A DNA stretch of 46,298 nucleotides. It comes from an uncultured Oceanobacter sp. Its GTDB lineage: Bacteria > Pseudomonadota > Gammaproteobacteria > Pseudomonadales > Oceanobacteraceae. The DNA is taken from the NCBI GenBank assembly GCA_913061185.1, contig CAJXTI010000029.1, positions 1-46,298 of the forward strand, written 5' to 3'. The notes below the pieces were generated by a model that saw only the letters and a program-made list of their open reading frames with translations, did not search any database and was not told the origin of the DNA. Positions 7,184-15,835 of this stretch are shown piece after piece; within the stretch, counting starts at the first letter, position 1, and each line of letters begins with the position of its first letter. The position numbers and the translations under genes were made by a program.

Positions 7184-10039
7184 ATGCGCACGTTTCTTTC
7201 AGCACTAGGCATTTCCCTGCTGACTCACACCTGTCAGGCCGAGCTCCTGATCAATGAAGTGGATGCGGATACCAGCGGCACCGACAGCGCGGAATTTATC
7301 GAGCTTTACGATGGCGGCAGTGGCTCCAGCTCACTTAATGGTTATACGCTGGTGCTGTTTAATGGCAATAGTGACACATCCTATCTGGCGCTGGATTTGT
7401 CTGGCTTCAGCACCGACGCCAAAGGCTATTTTGTGGTCTGTGGCTCCACCGCCAATGTCGCCGGGTGTGGTGTTGAGATCGGTGACAATATTCTACAGAA
7501 CGGTGCCGATGCCGTTGCCCTGTATGCGGCCCCGGCGGCGGACTTCCCGAACGGGACGGCGGTGACGGCTAATCAGCTGCTGGATGCCCTGGTGTACGGC
7601 ACCGGTGACGAAGATGATGCCGGTTTGCTGGATGTCTTGCTGCTTGCGGACTCGATTCAGGTCGATGAAGCCCAACACGGTGACAAGGATACCCAGTCGT
7701 CCCAGCGCTGTGACACGACGGTCCGCTCGGGTAATGCCTTCCAGGTCGCAGTTGCCACGCCTGGGGCTGCCAATCGCTGTTCTGACGACAGTGAAACGCT
7801 GGTCTCTGGCCGCTGTGGCGATAGCGCCGGTGTGACAAGGATCAGCGCCGTACAAGGCGCAATTGACGACGCGAACAACGATGCCAGCCCGTTGAATAAC
7901 ACCCGTGTGGTGGTTGAGGCGGTCGTTACACTGGATGCCCGTGGCGGTTACGGTGGCTTCTGGATTCAGGAAGAAGACGCAGATGCCGACAGCGATGCCA
8001 GCAGTTCGGAAGGGGTGTTTGTCAAAAGCAGCGACTATGATCTAAGCGCAGGCGATACGGTACGGCTGGTGGCCAGTGTGACAGAGTCTGCGGGCGTTAC
8101 CCAGCTGGACGAAGTCAGTGAGCTGACGGTCTGTAGCCAGGGTGCAACCTTGCCGTTGGTCATCAAGCTGGTATTACCAGTAGCGGATTTGTCCAGCCTG
8201 GAAGCGCTGGAGGGGATGCGTATCCAGAATCAACAGGGTCTGGTGATTTCTGACCTGCACGGGGCTGGTTATGGCTTGGGTAACTACGGTCAGGTTGTGG
8301 TGTCGGCGGAACTGCATTTTCAACCGACGGATGTTGTCTTGCCCGGTTCGGCAGAAGCAGCCACTCTGATACAGCGGTATGCCCGGGATCGGCTGCTGGT
8401 CGATGACGGGGTGAAGGCCTATTACCCGACGTTTATTCCCTTCCCGGATGTGACCACTGGCTACAGTGCGGACAATCCGGTGCGTATCGGGGATACTTTC
8501 ACCACCCTGAGTGGCGTGATACATCACTTTAATAACGACTTTATGCTGATTCCCGGCAAATACGCGATCGCCGCCAGCCATGCCCGCACCACCGCGCCAA
8601 CTGTGAGTGACGCAGCCAACCTGCGAATCGCGACGATGAATGTACTGAATTATTTTAACGGTGACGGTCAGGGCGGCGGCTTCCCGACCTCTCGTGGGGC
8701 CAGTACCTATAGCGCCTTCCAGATGCAGAGTAACAAGATCGTCGCGGCGCTTGATGCTATGGATGCGGATGTGGTCGGGCTGATGGAAATTGAAAATGAT
8801 GGTTATGGCGAAAACAGTGCCATTCATCAGCTGGTGGATGCGGTAAATGCCTTGCAGGCCAGCGGTGATGAGTATGCCTTCGTTGATCCGGGAACGGCCC
8901 GGACAGGCACCGACGCGATCGCCGTCGGCTTGTTGTATCGGCCGGAGCGTATCCACCTGAGTGGTACAACCAGAGTTCTATCGTCGGCCAACTCGCCGCG
9001 TGATGGGCAAGGGGTGTTATTTGACGACAGTAAAAATCGCCCATCCATCATCCAGTCGTTTGAATTTAATGATTTTGTTTTTACGGTGTCGGTGAATCAC
9101 CTCAAATCCAAAGGCTCTTCGTGTGGAGAGGTTAATGAAGGCGCAGATGGTCAGGGTAACTGCAACCGCGTGCGTACCCGTGCGGCAACCGGCCTGCTGC
9201 AGTATTTGCAGACCAGACCGACCGGTGTGGCATCCACTGCCGTTCTGGTGATCGGCGACCTGAATGCCTATAGCCAGGAAGACCCGCTGCAAGCCTTCCT
9301 GGCTGGCGGTTACAGCAACCTCAAACATTCAGATATTGCCACCGAGGAAGCACCGTATACCTACAGCTACAGCGGCTTGTTGGGCAGCCTGGATCATGCT
9401 TTGGCGACGGCGACGCTGGCCTCACATGTGGTCAGTGCCGGTGCCTGGCACATTAACTCGGTGGAAGATTCATTGATGGGTTATGAAACCGAAGCCAATG
9501 GCCAAAGCTATTCCTCAGTAGATAACTACGCCAACGCGGATCCTTATCGCTCATCCGATCATGACCCCGTAGTGATTGGTTTACGGCTAGACGCCAGTGT
9601 TCAACAGAACCAGCCGCCGGTGCTGGTGAGCACGCTGACGGATGTCCGTATTACTCGCGCAGGAGCCACTGTCAGCCTGGATCTGGCAGCGCAATTCAGC
9701 GATCCCGAAGGGGATGTACTGGATTTTGTTGCCAGCGGTTTACCTGTTGGCTGGGCCTTGTCGGCCAGTGGCGTGCTGACCGGTTCGGCCACTGCCACCG
9801 TGCTGGCCGAACTGCCGGTAACCATCGTGGTTACGGCAAGAGATGGCGAAGGTTCGGTAGCGGCTCCATTGCGGGTTCTGAATGGAGTAGCAGGCTCGGT
9901 GGATGAACCGGACGAAGCCGATGCGGGTGACAGTGTGACTGCCGGTGATGGTACTTCTGGTAATGGTGCTTCTGGCGGCGCTATCAATGGCTTGCTACTG
10001 CTGGCGGGATTACTGCTGCTGTGGCGTCGGCGGATATAA
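7184..10039 (+). CDS. secreted ExeM-like extracellular endonuclease with GlyGly-CTERM tail
   Basis: A 951-residue exported protein. The signal peptide ends at TCQA/ELL. A lamin-tail domain follows at once (LLINEVDAD...EFIELYDGG), then an OB-fold-like nucleic-acid binding region (about 230-380), then an endonuclease/exonuclease/phosphatase domain from about residue 480 with the expected catalytic stations: LMEIENDG (metal Glu), VNHLKSKG, GDLNAY and SDHDPVV (catalytic His/Asp). Residues about 805-900 resemble a cadherin-like/Ig-like module starting at QPPVL. The last residues (GG, hydrophobic helix, WRRRI) form a GlyGly-CTERM signal, which in known systems is cleaved by rhombosortase after type II secretion. 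Proteins of this architecture degrade extracellular DNA for biofilm control or phosphate supply. Neither rhombosortase nor T2SS genes are in the window. Confidence 0.9.
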   Translation: MRTFLSALGISLLTHTCQAELLINEVDADTSGTDSAEFIELYDGGSGSSSLNGYTLVLFNGNSDTSYLALDLSGFSTDAKGYFVVCGSTANVAGCGVEIGDNILQNGADAVALYAAPAADFPNGTAVTANQLLDALVYGTGDEDDAGLLDVLLLADSIQVDEAQHGDKDTQSSQRCDTTVRSGNAFQVAVATPGAANRCSDDSETLVSGRCGDSAGVTRISAVQGAIDDANNDASPLNNTRVVVEAVVTLDARGGYGGFWIQEEDADADSDASSSEGVFVKSSDYDLSAGDTVRLVASVTESAGVTQLDEVSELTVCSQGATLPLVIKLVLPVADLSSLEALEGMRIQNQQGLVISDLHGAGYGLGNYGQVVVSAELHFQPTDVVLPGSAEAATLIQRYARDRLLVDDGVKAYYPTFIPFPDVTTGYSADNPVRIGDTFTTLSGVIHHFNNDFMLIPGKYAIAASHARTTAPTVSDAANLRIATMNVLNYFNGDGQGGGFPTSRGASTYSAFQMQSNKIVAALDAMDADVVGLMEIENDGYGENSAIHQLVDAVNALQASGDEYAFVDPGTARTGTDAIAVGLLYRPERIHLSGTTRVLSSANSPRDGQGVLFDDSKNRPSIIQSFEFNDFVFTVSVNHLKSKGSSCGEVNEGADGQGNCNRVRTRAATGLLQYLQTRPTGVASTAVLVIGDLNAYSQEDPLQAFLAGGYSNLKHSDIATEEAPYTYSYSGLLGSLDHALATATLASHVVSAGAWHINSVEDSLMGYETEANGQSYSSVDNYANADPYRSSDHDPVVIGLRLDASVQQNQPPVLVSTLTDVRITRAGATVSLDLAAQFSDPEGDVLDFVASGLPVGWALSASGVLTGSATATVLAELPVTIVVTARDGEGSVAAPLRVLNGVAGSVDEPDEADAGDSVTAGDGTSGNGASGGAINGLLLLAGLLLLWRRRI

Positions 10040-10501
10040 CTAATTGTCTCTCTGGACAGACATTTCCTATTCAAAATGACCGAGTGCCACGCAAGACAGC
10101 ACCCGACAGCTCACTGTTCTGGTGGTCTCGCTGGTGCTTGTGCTCCGTTATTGGTCTCTGCTGCGATACATTGTGGCGCAACCTGCTGAGGGTGTTCAGA
10201 CATGCCTTGCAGAATCTCCGGTAAATACCCTGAAGACGCCATGCGATGGAGCGGGCAGCTTATTTGTGCCTTGCTTTGGGGCGCTCGCTGCACAACATTG
10301 GATGTATCTTGCGGGCTTGACATCCAGCACATCCTGTAACTTTTTGTCAGACAATCTAAAATTTTGAATCACAGTGGCTGTTTCTGCGGACTTACCCCTT
10401 TTGAGGGATTGATGACCTGTTTTGATGTATGCATTGGCACAATAGTTGTACCTGCAAAGCGGCTGTTTGTTACTTTTCGCTACACGTCAGGGGATTAGCA
10501 C
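10040..10501 (+). other. 462-bp intergenic region
   Basis: No gene is supported here. Besides the promoter at 10434-10450, it contains an imperfect hairpin with GGATGT/ACATCC arms near 10300-10325. The first 300 bases keep open frames on both strands, but none has a ribosome-binding site or recognisable protein content. Confidence 0.5.
10434..10450 (+). promoter_or_regulatory. sigma-54-type promoter candidate
   Basis: TTGGCAC-N5-TTGTA fits the -24/-12 consensus TGGCAC-N5-TTGCW, with the correct 12-base offset between the GG and TG elements; only the C of the -12 GC is replaced by T. It lies 51 bases before the sensor kinase start at 10502. RpoN control is common for motility and chemotaxis genes, which fits the downstream operon. 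Confidence 0.5.
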
Positions 10502-12598
10502 ATGTTTAATGGACTTTTGGGTAAATATCGAGCGGTGGTTTTATCTGTCGCCATGTTTATTTTTCTGGATGCGGGCGTACTGGTGCTGAACTTTTATATT
10601 TCATCCCAGTTGGCTGAAGATGCCAGTAACGTAAACCTGGCGGGACGACAACGGATGCTGTCGCAAAAGACAGCAAAAGCATTTTATGACTATGACAAGC
10701 GGCTGAGTGAGGGTGGGGAAAGCGAATCGGCCTACCAGGAATTACAGCAGGCGGTGGCGCTGTTCGACCGTACTCTGGTTGCGTTTGATCAGGGGGGGGC
10801 AACGCGGGGTGCCAGCCGTAATGAATTGGTGCTGGACGCGGTTTCATCCGACGCATCCCGTGCTGCGGTAGAAGCGGCCAAGACGATCTGGCGGCCGATT
10901 TCATCCGAATTCAAGGCGTTGTTTGCAACAGCGTCTGGCACTTTGGGACATGAACGCGCCTTGCGGCGGCTGGCACCAATGGTTCGAGACAATAATAACC
11001 AGTTGCTGAAACTGATGAATGATCTGACCAACGATCTGGAAACGATCGCACGCAACAAGTCAGAAACCCTGCGAATGATCCAGGCCGGTGCGATTACGCT
11101 GGCGATTCTCAACTTCCTGTTGATTCTTTTTCATTTTATTGGCCAGTTGCGGCGCAGTGATTCTGTCGCGGAAGAAGCCCGTAGCGAAACCACGGAAATT
11201 CTCAAAAATGTACGTGAAGGCCTATTGTTGCTGGATGGCAACTTGACCATTGGTACCCAATACTCCGGCTCCATTAGGGACATTTTTGGTCATCAGGAAT
11301 ATGCCGGTACCTCCTTTCGGGTGTTACTGAAGAGTCTTGTGACAGAAAGCGATATGCAAACGGTCGAGGAGTACATCAAGCTGTTGCTGAACAGCAGCGT
11401 CAAGGAAAACCTGATTGGCTCGCTTAATCCTCTTTCGGACATCGAAGTCAGCTTGCCGGATGACCGTGGTGGTTTTCAGGTGAAGCATCTGTCTTTCCGC
11501 TTTAACCGGGCGATTGAAAACGGCGAGATTCGCCATGTGCTGGTAACGGTGCTGGATATCTCCGAGCTGGTTGGACTGCGGCGTGAGCTGGAGCAGGCGG
11601 CGAAGAACAATGGCCTGCAAATTAACGCCTTGAAAGAGCTGTTACACGTCGACAAGGATTCGATGATGCTGTTTATGACCGCTGCTGAGAGCAGCCTGGT
11701 GGCGGTCAACGATATTTTGCGGCAACGGGTTAATAGTAGTTCTGACTTCCGCGACAAGGTAGTCAGCAGTCAGCGGATTATGCATCGGGTAAAAGGCGAT
11801 GCCAGTGCCCTGAATTTGCCCGAGGTTGTTCGTGCGGTGCACGAATTTGAGCAACAGCTGGAAGAAATGGCGGACATGGCGTCGTTGCAGGGGGGAGATT
11901 TCCTGCCGTTGACGTTGGCGCTGAATGATCTGTTCCGCTTGCTGGGCGACATGAAAGATGTGGTTGAGGTGCTTGGTGTCACACCGATGAGACAGCAAGA
12001 GCCCGTAGCGGTGAGTACTCTGGATAGCGACAGATTGGGGAGTCTGGTGACGCGTATTGCTGCGGAACAAGGCAAACAGGTAACTTTTGAGCTTGCACAA
12101 CCCGAGTGTATCAATCTGCCTGCTGAGCAGCTCAAAGTGGTTCAGGACTGCGCCATCCAGTTGCTGCGTAATGCTGTGGTTCATGGTGTCGAACCGATTG
12201 CCATACGCCAGCAGCGTGGCAAGGATGACGCTGGCAGGGTGGTGCTGAAAATAACGCAGGAAGACGACGGCTATCGGGTGTCTGTGCGTGATGATGGCCG
12301 TGGTATCCAGTTGGAAACTATTCGCCAGCGGGCCATCGAAAAAGGTCTGTACAGCGCCGAGCAACTGGATTCCATGCAAGCCACCAGAATTATGAGTCTG
12401 GTCTTTGACCCCGGTTTTTCAACACTGGAGGAGGCTGACGAGCACGGTGGTCGTGGTATCGGTATGGATGTGGTGAAGGCTAATATCCAGCAATTACACG
12501 GTCGTATTCGGGTGGCTAATCGTCCTGGTCAGTACTGCGAAATATCCTTTTTGATTCCTGCTCAGGTTGAGCAATATGAAGTAGCGGTGGCGGTATGA
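10502..12598 (+). CDS. membrane sensor with PilJ-type N-terminus, Hpt and CheA-like kinase domains
   Basis: A 698-residue hybrid signalling protein. TM1 is at about 12-32; a periplasmic PilJ/NarX-type domain carries NLAGRQRMLSQK (about residues 44-55); TM2 is at about 195-215. A PAS-like region spans about 225-360. A histidine phosphotransfer segment has HRVKGDASALNL, with phosphoacceptor candidate His428. The C-terminus is a CheA-type ATPase with N-box LLRNAVVHGVE, DDGRGI and GGRGIGMDVV. Unlike CheA it lacks a CheW-like (P5) domain, so it does not look built for coupling to chemoreceptor arrays; sensing is probably through its own periplasmic domain. It heads a tight operon: its stop overlaps the CheY-like start by four bases. 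The ligand is unknown. Confidence 0.85.
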   Translation: MFNGLLGKYRAVVLSVAMFIFLDAGVLVLNFYISSQLAEDASNVNLAGRQRMLSQKTAKAFYDYDKRLSEGGESESAYQELQQAVALFDRTLVAFDQGGATRGASRNELVLDAVSSDASRAAVEAAKTIWRPISSEFKALFATASGTLGHERALRRLAPMVRDNNNQLLKLMNDLTNDLETIARNKSETLRMIQAGAITLAILNFLLILFHFIGQLRRSDSVAEEARSETTEILKNVREGLLLLDGNLTIGTQYSGSIRDIFGHQEYAGTSFRVLLKSLVTESDMQTVEEYIKLLLNSSVKENLIGSLNPLSDIEVSLPDDRGGFQVKHLSFRFNRAIENGEIRHVLVTVLDISELVGLRRELEQAAKNNGLQINALKELLHVDKDSMMLFMTAAESSLVAVNDILRQRVNSSSDFRDKVVSSQRIMHRVKGDASALNLPEVVRAVHEFEQQLEEMADMASLQGGDFLPLTLALNDLFRLLGDMKDVVEVLGVTPMRQQEPVAVSTLDSDRLGSLVTRIAAEQGKQVTFELAQPECINLPAEQLKVVQDCAIQLLRNAVVHGVEPIAIRQQRGKDDAGRVVLKITQEDDGYRVSVRDDGRGIQLETIRQRAIEKGLYSAEQLDSMQATRIMSLVFDPGFSTLEEADEHGGRGIGMDVVKANIQQLHGRIRVANRPGQYCEISFLIPAQVEQYEVAVAV

Positions 12599-12957
12599 AA
12601 AGACTGATGATTGTTGATGATTCGCTGATTATTCGTCGGCGAATCAAACGCGCTCATGGATTGGAGGATTTCAGCGTGGTCGGCACGGCAGCTGACGGCG
12701 AGCAGGCGGTCAGTCTGGCGCGCCAGACCGACCCGGATCTGATCACGATTGACCTGACCATGCCCAACATGGATGGCATCGAGGCCATTCCGATTCTGGC
12801 GTCAATCTGTCCGAATGCCCGTATCCTGGTGGTATCGGCATTGGCAGACAAGGCCACAGCCATCAAGGCACTGAGTCGCGGTGCGCACGGTTTTTTGTGC
12901 AAACCATTTACAGACCAGGAATTACACAGCGCGCTGACGGAACTGGCGAGCGATTAG
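12595..12957 (+). CDS. single-domain CheY-like response regulator
   Basis: A 120-residue receiver domain with no output domain. The acidic pocket is VDDS (Asp8, Asp9), the phosphoacceptor is Asp53 in TIDLTMPNMDG, the switch residue region is VVSALAD, and the conserved Lys is in FLCKPF. The start overlaps the kinase stop (ATGA). It is likely phosphorylated by the upstream kinase through its Hpt histidine, and dephosphorylated by the downstream CheX-like protein. As it lacks DNA-binding or enzymatic output, it must act by protein contact, as CheY does. The partner is not identifiable from the window. Confidence 0.9.
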   Translation: MKRLMIVDDSLIIRRRIKRAHGLEDFSVVGTAADGEQAVSLARQTDPDLITIDLTMPNMDGIEAIPILASICPNARILVVSALADKATAIKALSRGAHGFLCKPFTDQELHSALTELASD

Positions 12958-12999
12958 ACGCCGTACTGGCGATCTCATTTATCCGGTTGGAGAACACGA

Positions 13000-13446
13000 A
13001 TGGATAAAGAATCCATTGAGGTATTTATTAATAGTCTGACTCATTTCTATCGTCAGGTTGGCGTTGGAGAGGTCAGTGTTGGGGTGCCTTATCTGTTGGA
13101 TAGCAAGTCCCCGGTAGTGTTTGATTTTACCGGTATTATTGGTATCTCCGGCAAGCGTAGGGGCTGCGTTTACTACACTTGTCCCAAGGCGATGCTGACT
13201 CATATTCTGACCTCCATGGGGGAGCGCGATGTCAGTTCAGCCCATCTGTGTGATGTCGTGGGCGAAATTGCCAACACCATCGCCGGTAATGCCAGAAAGG
13301 CATTCGGCGCTGATTTTCTGATCTCGGTGCCGGTGGTTGTACAAGGGGAACCAGAACGTATTCATATGCCAGATAATACCCGCAGTGTGGTGATTCCGAC
13401 CCGCTGGAAGAACTACCAGTCAATCATTGTCGTAGCGCTGGAGTAG
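13000..13446 (+). CDS. CheX-like phosphatase
   Basis: A 148-residue CheC/CheX-fold protein. The signature helix GEIANTIAGNARKAF contains the E-x-x-N pair used by CheX to hydrolyse phospho-CheY. It follows the CheY-like gene by 42 bases, with a GGAG before the ATG at 13000, so it belongs to the operon and probably resets its receiver. Its 3' end overlaps that of the convergent flavodoxin-like gene by 27 bases. Confidence 0.85.
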   Translation: MDKESIEVFINSLTHFYRQVGVGEVSVGVPYLLDSKSPVVFDFTGIIGISGKRRGCVYYTCPKAMLTHILTSMGERDVSSAHLCDVVGEIANTIAGNARKAFGADFLISVPVVVQGEPERIHMPDNTRSVVIPTRWKNYQSIIVVALE

Positions 13447-14004
13447 TGGCGCTAAAGCTAAAGTAGTGGCGCTGGATGTCTGCTGCAGCCGGATACGCTC
13501 ACTCAGTGCTTCCAGTTCCCTATCGTACAGCGGTTGCTGGCGTGTGGACTGGCCATCCGAGTAGATCAGCCGGGTTTGCATTTGCCAGCGGCATGGATGC
13601 TGTTGTGTCAGCCACTGGTTCAACAGCGTCATCGGCATGTCGGTCAGCCCTTCGAGCATCTCAGCCCCCAGCTGTTGTAACTGGGTGCTGAGCTGCGCCA
13701 ATGCCTGTAAGCGGTCATCGTCGTAACAGAACTCGTTGCCGGTGCCGCATAACACCACTTGTTTGCCGTGATAACTCAATTCTTCCAGAATGGGCCAGGC
13801 GTCCGCCCAAGGCGTTTCTGGCGTACCGAAGGCATGGATCGGCAATGCCAGCACCAGTGTCTGGTAGGGCTGGATGTCTTCTGGTACGCAACTGAGCAAG
13901 TTGCAAAGCGCAACGGGAGCCCAGTGAATATGGTGTTCCAGTGCGCAGGCCGTCGCAGTAGAGCAACGGCAACTGCTGTCGTAGAGGATGGCTATGTCTG
14001 GCAT
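13420..14004 (-). CDS. flavodoxin-like protein
   Basis: A 194-residue protein with a flavodoxin-like start (IAILYDSSCRCSTATA, in the position of the FMN phosphate loop) and a GTGNEFCYDDDR stretch resembling the flavodoxin GxGDxxxYxxxF region. The phosphate loop is cysteine-rich and degenerate compared with T-x-T-G-x-T, so FMN binding is uncertain. The last 40 residues are extra. GGAGCGA precedes the ATG at 14004. It lies 14 bases after the 146-residue gene upstream and shares its Fur-box-like promoter, so a role as an electron carrier under iron limitation is inferred. Confidence 0.65.
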   Translation of the reverse strand: MPDIAILYDSSCRCSTATACALEHHIHWAPVALCNLLSCVPEDIQPYQTLVLALPIHAFGTPETPWADAWPILEELSYHGKQVVLCGTGNEFCYDDDRLQALAQLSTQLQQLGAEMLEGLTDMPMTLLNQWLTQQHPCRWQMQTRLIYSDGQSTRQQPLYDRELEALSERIRLQQTSSATTLALAPLLQRYDND

Positions 14005-14018
14005 GACACTCGCTCCGG

Positions 14019-14459
14019 TTAAATCAGGTAACGGGTGGATGCCGACAAATCCTGACTCAGACGGCGGATACAGAGGCGGCCCTGGGGCTGTTGCCGATAC
14101 AGGTGGCGCAAGGCAAAAAAAGGCTGGTACAGACTTTCAAGGCAAAGTTGGCGACAGTGCGGATTGCAGTCATCGGCGAAGGCGGTGTTACGCAAGTGGC
14201 TATAAAGACGACGTAGCCAACTTTCCTGCAGCGCCGGGAGATGGCGACTGCCTGCTTCTGCGGCCAGATCAAGTCCGATGTCCAAGTATTCATTAACCCA
14301 GAGTGTCAGCAGAACCGCGTTGTTTTGCAGCGGGATCAGCTGTTCCAGTTGTTCCAGACGACGGCTATTACTGGAACCGGACGTCAGGAGTGGCCATGGG
14401 TTTGTGCCGGAATGGGTGCGGGCGGGTTGCATCGGAAAGGCGAGTAGCGTGGCGGACAT
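14019..14459 (-). CDS. conserved-type hypothetical protein, first gene of a putative Fur-controlled pair
   Basis: A 146-residue soluble protein of unknown function. It has no signal peptide and no membrane segment. It is rich in Leu, Gln and Arg and mostly helical, with a Cys/His cluster (DDCNPHCRQLC) around residues 95-107 that could bind metal or a cofactor. It sits directly behind an iron-regulator-like site and directly before the flavodoxin-like gene. A role in iron or haem metabolism is only an inference from this context. Confidence 0.65.
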   Translation of the reverse strand: MSATLLAFPMQPARTHSGTNPWPLLTSGSSNSRRLEQLEQLIPLQNNAVLLTLWVNEYLDIGLDLAAEAGSRHLPALQESWLRRLYSHLRNTAFADDCNPHCRQLCLESLYQPFFALRHLYRQQPQGRLCIRRLSQDLSASTRYLI

Positions 14460-14498
14460 GAGTGTGGTCTCTTTCTGATCGAGTCAAGACCACTCTAA

Positions 14499-14513
14499 TG
14501 ATAATTATTCGTA
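14499..14513 (-). promoter_or_regulatory. Fur-box-like site
   Basis: TGATAATTATTCGTA matches the 7-1-7 Fur motif TGATAAT-N-ATTATCA perfectly in the left half and in 4 of 7 positions on the right. A further AT-rich stretch AATAATTATTT lies close by. It is located about 40 bases upstream of the start at 14459, in the promoter region of the hypothetical/flavodoxin pair. Confidence 0.5.
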
Positions 14514-14530
14514 TTTGCAATAAGAAATAA

Positions 14531-14899
14531 TTATTTCCAGTCGAAGGCTTTTTCTTGCCCGTGTGTCAGCTTGATCCAGCCCGGTTGATCACCGCTTTCT
14601 GATTCATTCCATTCTCGTGCAGCACAACGGATTTCAGTTTCCAGCACATGGTGGGCTGACCTGGCACATTCAAGGTCGTCAGCCCATGGGGACTGGTTTT
14701 GCTTGATCCACAAACTGTCGAAATTCCCTTCCGCCCGAACGGTAAATACCATTTCCATGGATTCACATTGCCAGAAGTGGCTGTTGCCCTTGATGGCGGT
14801 TTCGGTCACCGGGCCGATGCTGGATTCGAGCCAGGCACGCACCTGTTCCGGTTGTGCCTTTAACAGGTAAATTTCAATATCAGAAAGAGTTGGAGTCAT
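14531..14899 (-). CDS. hypothetical cytoplasmic protein
   Basis: A 122-residue acidic protein with no signal, membrane segment or recognised motif. Conserved-looking features are an N-terminal helix, a central beta-rich part (MEMVFTVRAEGNFDSLWI) and Trp residues spaced through the C-terminal half. Its start overlaps the end of the membrane protein gene upstream by 20 bases, so the two are probably cotranscribed. It cannot be assigned a function. Confidence 0.7.
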   Translation of the reverse strand: MTPTLSDIEIYLLKAQPEQVRAWLESSIGPVTETAIKGNSHFWQCESMEMVFTVRAEGNFDSLWIKQNQSPWADDLECARSAHHVLETEIRCAAREWNESESGDQPGWIKLTHGQEKAFDWK

Positions 14900-15176
14900 C
14901 TTTGTGGCTGTGCCTCATGAGTCGGAATACGCTTAGCGCAATATACCCCAAGGTGGCACTGATTGCGCCGCCTGCTGTAATCAGCAATCCGAGCAGTGTG
15001 ATTAATTCCTGGCCAACAGAGTCGGCCAGACGCAGATTGGCGGCGTAGATAATACTGCCACCGAGAAAAAAGAAGGTCGCACCGGCCACAAACAGACCCA
15101 GATTGGCGCGTTCCATCTCCGCCCGGCGTAACATCCATTGGTAAGCACGTTGCCAGATGTTTGCCTGAATCTGCAT
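14880..15176 (-). CDS. small membrane protein with two helices
   Basis: A 98-residue protein with a basic/amphipathic N-terminus (about 1-25), two hydrophobic segments (about 27-46 and 56-80) and a polar C-tail, giving a hairpin topology with both ends likely cytoplasmic. The family is not recognised. It is the first gene of a two-gene unit with the hypothetical protein whose start it overlaps by 20 bases. Confidence 0.6.
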   Translation of the reverse strand: MQIQANIWQRAYQWMLRRAEMERANLGLFVAGATFFFLGGSIIYAANLRLADSVGQELITLLGLLITAGGAISATLGYIALSVFRLMRHSHKDDSNSF

Positions 15177-15781
15177 GGATGGCTCCCTTTTTAAAGCGAT
15201 GACAGTTGCCGTTACTCTGTATCAAGAGTCTGTATCAAGAGCGGCATGGGTAAGAGTGGCACGGTTATTTGTCTCATGGCGTGCGGGGTCTGCGACACGG
15301 AGAACATGTCAAGTATAGAAGAGATCGTGCCGGTTGTGAGTTGAAAAAGAAAATCGCCCTGCAGCTGCCAGTATTCATGAGTAAGTACTGACCGCGACGG
15401 GGCGTTGCTTAACGCAAATTGCTGGTGGTTGCTGATGGAATCCGGTCAGCGCCCCAGCGGAAGGGAGATGAGCTACCCTCATAGCTCACCAATAGAATAA
15501 CTCTCTGGTTATGTAGCGGCTATGTGACCGGATGTCGCAGTGGCGGGTGGGGTTTTGCAAGTGTGTTGCTGGCGGTGCGAGTGGGTGTTGTCTTTGGTGC
15601 TGTCTTTGGTGTTATCGGTGGAGGCAACGAAGGGAATGGAACGCCTACCGGCGATCCGGCGGCATTGGTTATGTGGTTGTTTTATAGCCGCTGTTCTGGT
15701 AAATTCCGCGCTCCTTTTTATCCGTACACTGTTTGATCTGAGGACTGTTCGCAGCGCCGCCGATCATAAGAACAAAAACGG
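15177..15781 (+). other. 605-bp intergenic region upstream of rpsF
   Basis: No gene is supported. It includes a 13-base near-direct repeat (CTGTATCAAGAG at about 15218-15243), a G/T-rich stretch around 15540-15640 with repeated TGTCTTTGGTG units, and the divergent promoters for the membrane protein gene and the ribosomal operon. An open frame on the plus strand (15540-15833) runs through the rpsF leader and has no ribosome-binding site. No tRNA cloverleaf was found. Confidence 0.5.
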
Positions 15782-15835
15782 ACTCCTTGTCTTACCGGAT
15801 TGGCCGGAAGGCTTTCTACCCATAAGGAGCTGACA
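15782..15835 (+). promoter_or_regulatory. rpsF leader hairpin, possible S6:S18 autoregulatory site
   Basis: The rpsF ribosome-binding sequence AAGGAG (15824-15829) pairs perfectly with CTCCTT (15783-15788), closing a leader that contains a CCGG-ATTGG-CCGG inner hairpin preceded by an unpaired ACCG. In known bacteria the S6:S18 complex binds a CCG-containing bulge in its own leader to repress translation. The exact match to that RNA family could not be tested, so this is a structural inference. Confidence 0.4.

Noticed and set aside
15540..15833. 97-codon plus-strand frame upstream of rpsF
   Set aside because: It overlaps the rpsF leader hairpin, lacks a ribosome-binding site and has no recognisable protein character.
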